From positions 1-9,409 of the forward strand of contig CAYYAQ010000195.1 in assembly GCA_964469555.1 (NCBI GenBank): a stretch of DNA of 9,409 nucleotides, read 5' to 3'. Each line of letters opens with the position of its first letter. Within the stretch, counting starts at the first letter, position 1. Source of the DNA: CAYYAQ01 sp964469555. Lineage in GTDB: Bacteria; Planctomycetota; UBA1135; UBA2386. A program made the position numbers and the translations under genes. Positions 1 through 6,405 of the stretch are shown here, piece after piece. The notes under the pieces were generated by a model, which did no database searches, was not told the DNA's origin, and saw only the letters and a list, made by a program, of their open reading frames with translations.

Positions 1-264
1 TTGCGCCAGAGGCCGAGGCCCAGAGATTCGACAGCTTCGGGTGCCTCCTGGCCGGTCGGAGTGTGTCAGATGGTGGTCGGTCTGCTGGGAGGCACGGTCT
101 ACCTGCCGCCGGGACCCATTCCGGTCGGCAGGGCGATCATCGTGCCGATCCCGAATTCCCAGCCGCTCGTGGGGTTGTCGTTCGGGGTGCAGGGACTCGG
201 GGTACCGACCTCGAACCCGGCTGCTGGCAACATGACCACCGTCCACCGCGAAACGGTTCGGTAG
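1..264 (+). CDS. 3' end of a secreted-protein gene with a C-terminal PIPNS motif (5' end outside window)
   Basis: The frame is open from base 1 and stops at TAG 262-264. The real start lies upstream, because the TTG at base 1 has no ribosome binding site in view. About 87 C-terminal residues remain. The last 45 are rich in Gly, Pro, Val and Ile, and include VPIPNS followed by LVGLSFGVQG. A closely similar block (IPIPNS...FAGASFFDQG) sits near the C-terminus of the secreted protein at 4127-5245, so the two genes probably share a C-terminal module. I know this style of extracellular C-terminus from planctomycete exported proteins, but I cannot name a function. The first 25 residues are Arg/Ser/Pro rich and less convincing. 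The gene converges on the SLC13 permease gene with 19 bases between the stops. Confidence 0.6.
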   Translation: MRQRPRPRDSTASGASWPVGVCQMVVGLLGGTVYLPPGPIPVGRAIIVPIPNSQPLVGLSFGVQGLGVPTSNPAAGNMTTVHRETVR

Positions 265-270
265 CACTCT

Positions 271-299
271 GCTGGCCCTGGATTCAGTTCGGGGCCAGC
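271..299. terminator. Hairpin at convergent gene ends, possible bidirectional terminator
   Basis: GCTGGCCC (271-278) is perfectly complementary to GGGCCAGC (292-299), giving an 8-bp GC-rich stem with a 13-base loop. It lies just past the stop of the left-edge gene and spans the stop codon (284-286) of the permease gene on the other strand. No T-run follows on either side, so it is not a classical intrinsic terminator. It could still end or stabilise both transcripts. Confidence 0.35.
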
Positions 300-2068
300 G
301 GCCAGAAGACCAGGATCACCGGCAGCCCCACCGCCACGACCAGGATCTCGAGTGGCAATCCCATGCGCCAGTAGTCGCCGAACTTGTAGCCGCCCGGGCC
401 CATGATGATCGTGTTGTTCTTGTGTCCGATCGGGGTCAAGAACGCGCACGAAGCGGCAACCGCGACCGCCATCAGGAACGGATCCGGGCTGAGTTCGAGT
501 CGTTCGGCGATGTCGACGCCGATCGGCGCGGCAATGAGGGCAGTCGCGACGTTGTTGAGGACATCCGACAACGTCATCGTCACGATCATCAGGATCCCCA
601 GCACGACAAGCGGCGACAGCCCTTCGGTCCACTCGACGATGGTCCGCGCGATGAGGGCGGTGCCACCACTCGTCTCCAGCGCGACGCCGATCGGGATCAT
701 GCACCCCAGCAACACGATGATCGGCCACTCGACCGATTCGTAGATCTGGGACAGGGGCACGATGCGGAGCATCAAGTAGACCACGACCACGGCGGCGAGA
801 GCGATCGGTAGGTACATCCAGCCGAAGCTCGCCACAGCGATGGCCGCGGCGAAGGCAACCACGGCGAGCATCGCCTTGTCGCGCTGGATCACCTGGAGTC
901 CGCGCTCGGCGAGCGGCAGACAGCCGAGCCACGTGACCACGTCGGGTAATTGGTCGGCTCGCCCGAGCAACAGCAGGATGTCCCCCGGTTGGATGCGCAG
1001 TTTGCGCACCCGCTCGCGGAAGCGCCGACCGCGGCGCGAGACGCCGAGCAACGTGACACCCCGCCGGTAGAGCAATCGGATGTCCATGGCGGAACGACCG
1101 TCGATGCGCGCACTCTGCGGCACCACGACCTCGACGAGGATCAGCGACTCGCCCGTTGCGCTTTCGTGTTTCTCAGAACCCGCCGGCTCCAGTCCTGTTG
1201 CGCCGAAGAACTGCTCGATGCTGTTGGGCCCGCTCTCCAGCACCAACAGGTCATTGTTGCGGATCACCTCGTTTCGCGCCGAACCCGGCAACCGCTTGCC
1301 GCGCCGGACCAGCCCGATCAGGTTCACGTCGTGTTCGTCCGCGAGTGGCTGCAGATCGCGCAGGCGCTTGTCGATCAACTTGCACTTCTCGGGCACTTTG
1401 CCTTCGGCTATGTAGCCTTCGAGATCCTTCAGTTCGCTCGCCGTGTCATGCGCCGTGCATTCGACCGGGATCAGACGCCAGCCCACGAGGGCGACGAACG
1501 CGACGCCGACCAGCGCGACCGCCAAGCCGACCGGGGCGAAGTCGAACATCTCGTACGGAGCACCCAACCTCGTCTCACGGAAGGTCGCGATCACGACGTT
1601 GGGCGGCGTGCCGATCAGCGTCACCATGCCACCCAGGATCGAGGCGAACGACAGCGGCATCAGGGTCAGCGCCGGGCTGCGCTTGGCGCGCGCCGCCGCC
1701 TGCATGTCGACCGGCATCAGCAACGCGAGCGCGGCGACGTTGTTCATCATGGCCGACAAGGCGGCCGCGATGCCGGACATGATGCCGATGTGAGCTTGGA
1801 GACCGCGCGCCCCGTCGACGACGTACCGCGCCAGGAGTTCGATCGCGCCGGAGTTGGAGAGGCCGCGGCTGACGATCAGCACGAGGCCGACGATCACCGT
1901 GGCCGGATGGCCGAATCCGTCGAAGATGCTCGCCTTCGGCACGACTCCGACGATGTAGGCGACGATCAATGCCGCGAACGCAACCAGGTCGTAGCGGTAG
2001 CGGCCCCATATGAGGAGCACGAAGATCACGAGCAGCAGGGTGAAGATCTTGATCTGATCGAAGTTCAT
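284..2068 (-). CDS. SLC13-family (DASS) anion permease with two RCK_C/TrkA_C domains
   Basis: A 594-residue integral membrane protein, the usual length for the two-RCK_C branch of SLC13 permeases (E. coli YfbS type). The N-terminal membrane half (about 1-200) holds the conserved MMNNVAA (107-113) and IGTPPN (152-157) motifs. Two cytosolic RCK_C/TrkA_C domains follow at about 215-290 and 305-390; the second contains a typical 'IQPGDILLLLGR' stretch. The C-terminal membrane half (about 400-590) holds SDVLNNVATA (501-510) and LTPIGHKNN (544-552), then a GPGGYKFGDYWRMG block. In this family the paired SNT-like motifs bind the anion and sodium, and RCK_C domains are regulatory ligand-binding modules. 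Substrates of relatives include sulfate, carboxylates and other oxyanions; the sequence does not decide which applies here. The ATG at 2068 has only a weak ribosome binding site, but the hydrophobic N-terminus fits this start. Confidence 0.92.
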   Translation of the reverse strand: MNFDQIKIFTLLLVIFVLLIWGRYRYDLVAFAALIVAYIVGVVPKASIFDGFGHPATVIVGLVLIVSRGLSNSGAIELLARYVVDGARGLQAHIGIMSGIAAALSAMMNNVAALALLMPVDMQAAARAKRSPALTLMPLSFASILGGMVTLIGTPPNVVIATFRETRLGAPYEMFDFAPVGLAVALVGVAFVALVGWRLIPVECTAHDTASELKDLEGYIAEGKVPEKCKLIDKRLRDLQPLADEHDVNLIGLVRRGKRLPGSARNEVIRNNDLLVLESGPNSIEQFFGATGLEPAGSEKHESATGESLILVEVVVPQSARIDGRSAMDIRLLYRRGVTLLGVSRRGRRFRERVRKLRIQPGDILLLLGRADQLPDVVTWLGCLPLAERGLQVIQRDKAMLAVVAFAAAIAVASFGWMYLPIALAAVVVVYLMLRIVPLSQIYESVEWPIIVLLGCMIPIGVALETSGGTALIARTIVEWTEGLSPLVVLGILMIVTMTLSDVLNNVATALIAAPIGVDIAERLELSPDPFLMAVAVAASCAFLTPIGHKNNTIIMGPGGYKFGDYWRMGLPLEILVVAVGLPVILVFWPLAPN

Positions 2069-2106
2069 CGCACCGTAGCACGGCGACGTGGGTCGCCGGG
2101 CGTGGG

Positions 2107-2134
2107 ATCATACGGGAAGCCGATGAGCGCTCAA
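2107..2134 (-). promoter_or_regulatory. Putative sigma70-type promoter of the SLC13 permease gene
   Basis: On the minus strand TTGAGC (2134-2129) and TATGAT (2112-2107) are separated by 16 bases, matching the -35 and -10 consensus at 4/6 and 5/6 positions. Transcription would begin near 2100 and leave a leader of about 30 bases before the ATG at 2068. The match is visual only. Confidence 0.4.
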
Positions 2135-2365
2135 AAGCAACGCGGCCTTCCACTGCGAAGTGCGGGTCGACGAAGAGCCGACGAACCCGGCGAGCGGCTA
2201 GACCTGGGAACGGTCAGGCGACACACTAGGGTCCTCGACCTCGAGAATGAACCCATGAGCCGAACCACGCTCCATGGATCGTTCGGCTGCGCGGCTCCGC
2301 TGGCGCCTACGCACTGAAGCACGCAGCGCGCCCGACCCGTGCCGAGCGCGCCAACTGCGACCGGG
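2135..2365. other. Intergenic region between the permease promoter and the FG-GAP gene
   Basis: Both flanking genes are on the minus strand, so this is the downstream region of the FG-GAP gene and the upstream region of the permease gene. It is GC-rich with several short self-complementary stretches (for example GGCGCGC twice around 2331-2355). I find no convincing terminator with a T-run and no credible small gene. Confidence 0.4.
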
Positions 2366-3724
2366 CTACAAGCGCTCGTAGAGCCAGACGAACGACTTGC
2401 GCTGCGGGCCGGGGACCAGCTTCTGTATCTGATTCGTGAACGCACTCGTTCTCTTGTAGAACGCGGAAGTCTGATCGCGGTACTTCGAATAGACCGCCGA
2501 CCACTTGGTCCGAAATTCCTTGCTCTTGCGATCGATACCGAGCGTCGCCTCAGTAGCCTCCGCGGAGATCTTGCGCATCAGTCCAGACTGCTCCTTGAGC
2601 ACCTTGCTCTGCTTCTTCCGAAGACTCGCGACCGTCGCTTTCTCCTCATCGGTGAGAACACGGCCCTTCGGCGTCCACATCGAGTAGCCACCGACCACGA
2701 GGTCCAGGTCGCCATCGTCGTCGTAGTCGAACGCGTCCGCATAGAGCCCAGCGTCGGGACGCGTCGGTTCGGACTGGCCCTTCGGGCTCGGCGGGATCAA
2801 CGTCTCGAGAGGAGCGAACGCCGGCTTGTCTTTCGAACCGCGGTTGCGGGAAAGGTAAACCGCGCCACCCTTGCCGTTCTGCGAGTAGCTGTCACCGAAG
2901 CTCCCGGCGATCAGATCGAGGTCACCGTCCCCGTCCCAATCCACGAGCCGCGGAGCGGTCATTTTCGCGGGAAGCGCGAAGGCCGCGTCGCCGGCCATCA
3001 CCGGGATGTTCTTGCCGGTGAACTTCGGTGCGGCGTTGGTGCCTTCGTTCATTTGGCGGTAGAGGTGTCCGTTCTCGTAGCTGCCGAGCAGCAGGTCGTA
3101 GTCGCCATCCGCATCCCAGTCGAATGCCAGTGCCGAGATGCATCGCTCGGATGGCGGGTTGTCGGTGTCGAGAGCCCGACCGGTCGTCAGGTGAGCCTTT
3201 TTGTCGTAGTCCCAGTAGTAAGCGATCAGAATCCGCTCGCCGTTTGCGTCCTTCAGACGCTCGGGCTTGCCGAATCCCGCTTCACTCCCATACGCGATGT
3301 GCGGCGAGCCGTCGAAGGTCGCGGTCAGGTAGTCGAGGTGGCCATCGCCATTGAAGTCCACGAACTGTGAACCCATGCCGATGCATCACCAGTTGTGAAA
3401 TTTCAGCAGCACGCCGCTTCGATCCTTCATCGACTCCTCGGCGCCGAGCACGACGGTCGGCTGGCTTGCTTTGCGCCGCGCGTGGGTCACCTTGCCGAGC
3501 AGGTCACCGATGACGATGTCCGGGAGCTTGTCGCGGTCGACATCGTGCACGACCGGCGACGGGTAGAGTCGCCCCTCGCCGAGGAAGGCGTCACCAGCCT
3601 TGATGCGTTTGGGCGCAGCGAATTTCGCTTCGCCATCCGATCCCTGCGCCGTGCCCGGCGAGCAAAACAGAACCGCACATCCCATCGTGGCCAGTGTGAG
3701 CGCCTGCAGACTTTTCTCGGTCAT
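2366..3724 (-). pseudogene. Secreted FG-GAP/VCBS repeat protein interrupted by one in-frame TGA
   Basis: ATG 3724 is preceded by a good ribosome binding site (GGAG, 8 bases away) and begins a signal peptide (hydrophobic core about residues 9-21, likely cleavage after GTAQ/G near 28). The frame meets TGA at 3386-3388 (codon 113) and then continues in the same frame for 339 codons to the stop at 2366-2368. Calcium-binding FG-GAP loops of the form DxDxDGxxD lie on both sides of the TGA: residues 61-69 (DVDRDKLPD), 123-131 (DFNGDGHLD), and three more near 202-210, 262-270 and 333-341. Such repeats form beta-propeller blades in extracellular proteins. The C-terminal 100 residues are charged and probably helical or coiled coil, ending in SFVWLYERL. 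The ATG at 3376 just after the TGA has no ribosome binding site or signal peptide, so two separate genes are unlikely. Explanations are nonsense mutation, sequencing error, or recoding of TGA. No binding partner or enzymatic role is visible. Confidence 0.75.
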
Positions 3725-3842
3725 GTTGATCTCCGTCCGAAATGCCATCTCGAAAGCGGGACCCGGGTGTGGAAGGGGTCGTGAGTGTGCCCCGGACCCT
3801 AGATCGCACGAGGGTAGCGCCCGGTCGTCGCACCGACAACCT

Positions 3843-3974
3843 GCCGCGCGCGCTGCGGAAATCCACGTCGACCGGCATCCACTGGTTGGCAAGGTAGTTG
3901 GCTTCTTGGGCGGGGAGAACGGTGGCCAGCAGCAGGACGAAGCCGCCGGCGCGTGGGAGGGGGAGACTCGTCAT
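3843..3974 (-). pseudogene. Orphan signal-peptide start, probable remnant of a secreted-protein gene
   Basis: From ATG 3974 the first 44 residues look like a real exported N-terminus: MTSLPLPRAGG, then the hydrophobic core FVLLLATVLPAQ, then EANYLANQWMPVDVDF. After about residue 44 the open frame (to 3591) turns into Arg-rich low-quality sequence. It then overlaps the well-supported start of the FG-GAP gene at 3724 in another frame. I read it as a truncated or frameshifted gene whose body is gone. The end coordinate of the coding-like part is approximate. The start codon touches the 19-bp repeat array, and no clear ribosome binding site is present. Confidence 0.3.
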
Positions 3975-4082
3975 GAACCGCCGATCCTACGCGGAACCGC
4001 CGATCCTACGCGGGACCGCCGATCCTACGCGGGACCGCCGATCCCACGCGGGACCGCCGATCCCACGCGGAACCGCCGATCC
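3975..4082. repeat. 19-bp tandem repeat array, 5.7 copies
   Basis: Units start at 3975, 3994, 4013, 4032, 4051 and 4070 (the last is 13 bases, partial). The unit is GRACCGCCGATCCYACGCG. Units 1-2 have A at position 2 and T at position 14, unit 3 has G and T, units 4-5 have G and C, and the partial unit 6 returns to A. There is no spacer between units, so this is a minisatellite or iteron-like array, not CRISPR. Nineteen is not a multiple of three, so the array cannot encode a simple peptide repeat. It lies immediately upstream of the orphan signal-peptide ATG (minus strand) and downstream of the 4127-5245 gene. Confidence 0.9.
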
Positions 4083-4084
4083 AG

Positions 4085-4107
4085 CTGTCTCGATCCTGTC
4101 TCGTATC
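4085..4107. repeat. Short direct repeat next to the 19-bp array
   Basis: CTGTCTCGATC (4085-4095) is followed directly by CTGTCTCGTATC (4096-4107), two copies of an 11/12-bp motif differing by one inserted base. It begins three bases after the 19-bp array ends and lies 20 bases from the stop of the neighbouring gene. Confidence 0.6.
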
Positions 4108-4126
4108 CGGCCCGGTGCCGCGCCGT

Positions 4127-5245
4127 CTACAGGTTGAGGCGAACCGTGGGACCTTCCCACTGACGCAGGTACCCGGTCGGCTGCGAGTTGTCACCGAGGC
4201 GATAGACCGTCGTCACCGGTTCGCCCTTGCCCGAACCCACGGTCCACTTGCTCGACCAGGTCATGTAGATCTCCGGCTGCTTCGTCGTCGCGTTGGTGTC
4301 CAGGCACACCCCCTGGTCGAAGAACGACGCGCCGGCAAACGCTGGGCTGTTCGGAATGGGGATCGTCTGGCCGAGCAGGGAGCCACGGTTCGGGCCGCTG
4401 GTGCTCGCCCGGTAGGTCATCGGGAAACGGAAGTCATCGGTGACAGCAAGGCTGCAGCCGTTCGATGGCATGTTCAGGGTGGATAGCGGAATCGGCAAGG
4501 GCATGCCCCACTGAGTCGCTCCACTACCACCGATGCCGAGGATCTGGAAGCTGGCGGCCAGGCTCGGGACGTTCGACGGCATGTTGTTGTAGCTGACGTG
4601 CCAGCTGCCTCCGACCACCGGGGAGCGATAGCCGATGCTGTTGTTGCGTCCACCGTCGCTGTGTTTCGCGCAGGCGCTGAGGTTGGTGGCGCGGGTTCCT
4701 TTTTGAGCGCGATTGCCTTCGACGTACCACGCCCGCTTGTTCGAGTTGTTGCTGAATGCGTTCTCAACCACGAGACTGCCGCCAGTGATCGGGACGAACA
4801 GAAACGTGTTGCTGAACGGCACCGCAGTTTCCCACGGGTCGGGCCACGTTCCGCCGCGGTTGCGCGCCGGAAGATTGATCTTGCCGGTAAACACCGTGGC
4901 CCTGGTCGCACCGTGGTTGGCGGCGAAGGTCGTCGACGCCGCGGTGTGGGCGATCGCGGTGCTCGACAGGCTGAGAACCATGTCGCCTGTCATCGCTGCG
5001 TTCTGGTTGCCGAGGTTCTGGGGTCGGCGAATCTGCAGACTCTTGAAGACCTTCACACCACCGACCTCGGATTCGGCGTAGAGGGTCTGGGTGTGGCCTT
5101 CGTTCGTCCCGTTCGTCGTGCCGTAGAAGAAAAAGGAACTCCAATAGCCAGGGCTCTTGGTCGCCGCGGACTTCGGGAGAATGGACTGGGCGATAGCCGG
5201 GGCAGCCGTGAGGATGCAGGCGGCGAGGATTGTTGTGCGGTGCAT
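4127..5245 (-). CDS. Secreted protein of unknown function with C-terminal PIPNS motif
   Basis: ATG 5245 is preceded by AAAGAGAG at ribosome-binding distance and opens a classical signal peptide (MHRTTILAACILTAAPAIAQ, likely cleaved after residue 20). This makes a 372-residue protein; longer starts upstream lack a signal sequence in the right place. The mature protein is rich in Asn, Ser, Thr and Gly, typical of extracellular beta-rich proteins. It has an aromatic stretch near the N-terminus (SSFFFYGTTNGTNEG, 36-50) and at least four cysteines (192, 264, 314 plus the signal-region one). The block IPIPNSPAFAGASFFDQG (295-312) closely resembles the C-terminus encoded at 1-264. I do not recognise a catalytic motif. 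The gene appears monocistronic: upstream is the divergent bacterioferritin remnant, downstream is the repeat array. Confidence 0.8.
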   Translation of the reverse strand: MHRTTILAACILTAAPAIAQSILPKSAATKSPGYWSSFFFYGTTNGTNEGHTQTLYAESEVGGVKVFKSLQIRRPQNLGNQNAAMTGDMVLSLSSTAIAHTAASTTFAANHGATRATVFTGKINLPARNRGGTWPDPWETAVPFSNTFLFVPITGGSLVVENAFSNNSNKRAWYVEGNRAQKGTRATNLSACAKHSDGGRNNSIGYRSPVVGGSWHVSYNNMPSNVPSLAASFQILGIGGSGATQWGMPLPIPLSTLNMPSNGCSLAVTDDFRFPMTYRASTSGPNRGSLLGQTIPIPNSPAFAGASFFDQGVCLDTNATTKQPEIYMTWSSKWTVGSGKGEPVTTVYRLGDNSQPTGYLRQWEGPTVRLNL

Positions 5246-5457
5246 AAGGCTCTCTTTGTGAATTACCGAAACGGGGCCTTCGATCTTAGTGCCACACTCT
5301 TCGACGAACAATCCCCGGGACACCCATGCCGATCGAGACGTGCGCGGTCCTGGGCCCACCATTGGGGGACAGACTGATTACCCACGTTCATCTGGCTCGA
5401 GACGGCTCGCGTAATACCCTGCGGCGTCTACTCTGCCCCCACAGGACCCGATCGGCC
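5246..5457. other. Divergent intergenic region between secreted-protein gene and bacterioferritin remnant
   Basis: It must hold the promoter of the 5245 gene on the minus strand and formerly that of bfr on the plus strand. TAATAC (5412-5417) is a possible -10 on the plus strand but has no well-spaced -35. I see no iron-box-like palindrome and no other defined site. Confidence 0.3.
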
Positions 5458-5580
5458 ATGAAAGGCGACCCTTCGATCATCGAAGCCCTGAACGACATCC
5501 TCACCGCTGAGCTGACAGCGATCAACCAGTACTACGTGCACTACAAGATGTGCGAGAACTGGGGCTACAAGAGGCTCGCG
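5458..5580 (+). pseudogene. bfr: Bacterioferritin, N-terminal 41 codons only
   Basis: From ATG 5458 the product starts MKGDPSIIEALNDILTAEL and continues with INQYYVHYKMCENWGYKRLA. This is the first helix of bacterioferritin, the haem-containing ferroxidase cage that stores iron. Glu18 matches the known ferroxidase-centre ligand. Intact family members have about 155-160 residues. Homology ends abruptly after codon 41 near 5580. The frame stays open to 5895, but the residues after the break (starting SRAADQPD) are not bacterioferritin-like, and neither other plus frame resumes the family sequence. So the last three helices, including the remaining ferroxidase ligands and the haem Met, are missing. 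The break could be a deletion, rearrangement or assembly join. Confidence 0.8.
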
Positions 5581-5945
5581 TCCCGGGCCGCCGATCAGCC
5601 CGATGCTCTGGAATCCTCCGCGGAAGCTGCAGTCGTACAGGTGGATGTTCGAGTCCGTGGCTCCTCCGCCACGCCCGGTTGGCCGCAATTTTCTTCACGA
5701 CGCGACGACAACGCTGGTGAGGAGGGTGAACGCTGTCGCGACGAGAGACAAGAGCTTCGAGTGGAACCTCACGGGGATTCGCTCCAACGAGGGTTGACTC
5801 GGACACTGGAGGGTAGACCGCACGCATCTGAGGGCAAGGGGTGCGCGAGTCCTGCCACGATTTGGCGGCCCAACGAACCGGGAATCACCGTTTAGAAGTC
5901 GTGCGTTGGCGACCCGTGCAGGAGTACCGGCTAGAGTCCGCGCCC
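5581..5945. other. Region without an intact gene, possible gene fragments after the bfr break
   Basis: Bases 5582-5797 have a codon-like third-position GC pattern. On the plus strand one frame stays open to TGA 5795-5797 and includes NPPRKLQSYRWMFES and DKSFEWNLTGIRSNEG. The minus strand of the same columns gives DSNIHLYDCSFRGGF but has a stop at 5695-5697. One of them may be a remnant of another gene; neither is identifiable. Bases 5798-5945 hold nothing I can name beyond the upstream region of the next gene, where TAGAGT (5932-5937) sits 8 bases before the ATG. Confidence 0.3.
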
Positions 5946-6395
5946 ATGGACATCACACTTACCGACCCCACGGCGTCGGATCTCGCGATTTGTGCCTGCT
6001 GCAACCGACCGACTCGAGCCGCGGGCGGCGTCGTTCGCCGCGGCAGCGAACCGTGGATCGTCTACACGCTGCAATGGGTCCCCGACATGGTGCCCGCGCA
6101 CGGCGCATCGATCCGTCTCTCGTTCGCGGCCTGGGAAAGCGTCGGCGAGCGTAGCGAGCGCAAGGAAGTCTGCCTCGACCTCCTGTTCTCCGAGGATCGC
6201 AAGGGTCTATTCGTGGTCGATGCGTGGGGCGACAGCTTGCTCGCCGGCGAAGTCCGCGGGATGACCCGAGACGAGGTCGCGCAGGGCGAGTTCATGGATC
6301 ACGTGAAGCACGCGATGCGGCTGATCTGGGTGGCGGACGAACGCTTCGCCGAGTTCCGACAACTCCTGCCTGAGCCAGAGGTTCTGACGACCGGA
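5946..6395 (+). CDS. CxxC-containing protein of unknown function, 3' end lost in the N gap
   Basis: ATG 5946 opens a frame with 150 codons before the Ns. Near residues 14-19 is a short cysteine cluster (CACCNRPTR) like a small zinc knuckle. It is followed by beta-strand-rich sequence (EPWIVYTLQWVPDMV, then IRLSFAAW) and GLFVVDAWGDS. The last 40 residues look helical. I recall stand-alone bacterial hypothetical proteins of about 150 residues with this plan: CxxC, a 'Y..W' strand and a 'F.VVDA' strand. By length this one could be nearly complete at the gap. No function is known to me. There is only a weak ribosome binding site; the TAGAGT box so close to the ATG would suit a leaderless transcript. 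Whether it is fused to the downstream frame cannot be decided. Confidence 0.6.
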
Positions 6396-6405
6396 NNNNN
6401 NNNNN
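6396..6405. other. Assembly gap (ten Ns)
   Basis: Ten consecutive Ns interrupt the sequence. Ten is a common placeholder length, so the true number of missing bases is unknown and the reading frame across it is not informative. Confidence 0.97.

Noticed and set aside
99..932. Minus-strand open frame of 277 codons overlapping the permease 3' end
   Set aside because: It is the +1-shifted shadow of the permease frame, Arg/Asp-rich, and lacks any motif.
950..2317. Long plus-strand open frame (455 codons) opposite the permease gene
   Set aside because: The minus strand has clear SLC13 and RCK_C motifs over its whole length. The plus frame is Arg/Asp/His/Gln-rich with no membrane or domain signature, the usual antisense shadow in GC-rich DNA.
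2339..3370. Plus-strand open frame of 343 codons opposite the FG-GAP gene
   Set aside because: The FG-GAP calcium loops on the minus strand explain this region. The plus frame is the mirror of Asp/Gly-rich codons.
2366..3376. The C-terminal FG-GAP part as an independent gene starting at ATG 3376
   Set aside because: It has no ribosome binding site and no signal peptide, and it lies in the same frame directly after the TGA, so it is the continuation of the upstream gene.
3975..4082. CRISPR array
   Set aside because: The units are contiguous without spacers and only 19 bases long, with no cas genes nearby.
5581..5895. Continuation of bacterioferritin to a 145-residue protein
   Set aside because: The frame is open, but the residues after codon 41 do not resemble the family in this or any other frame.
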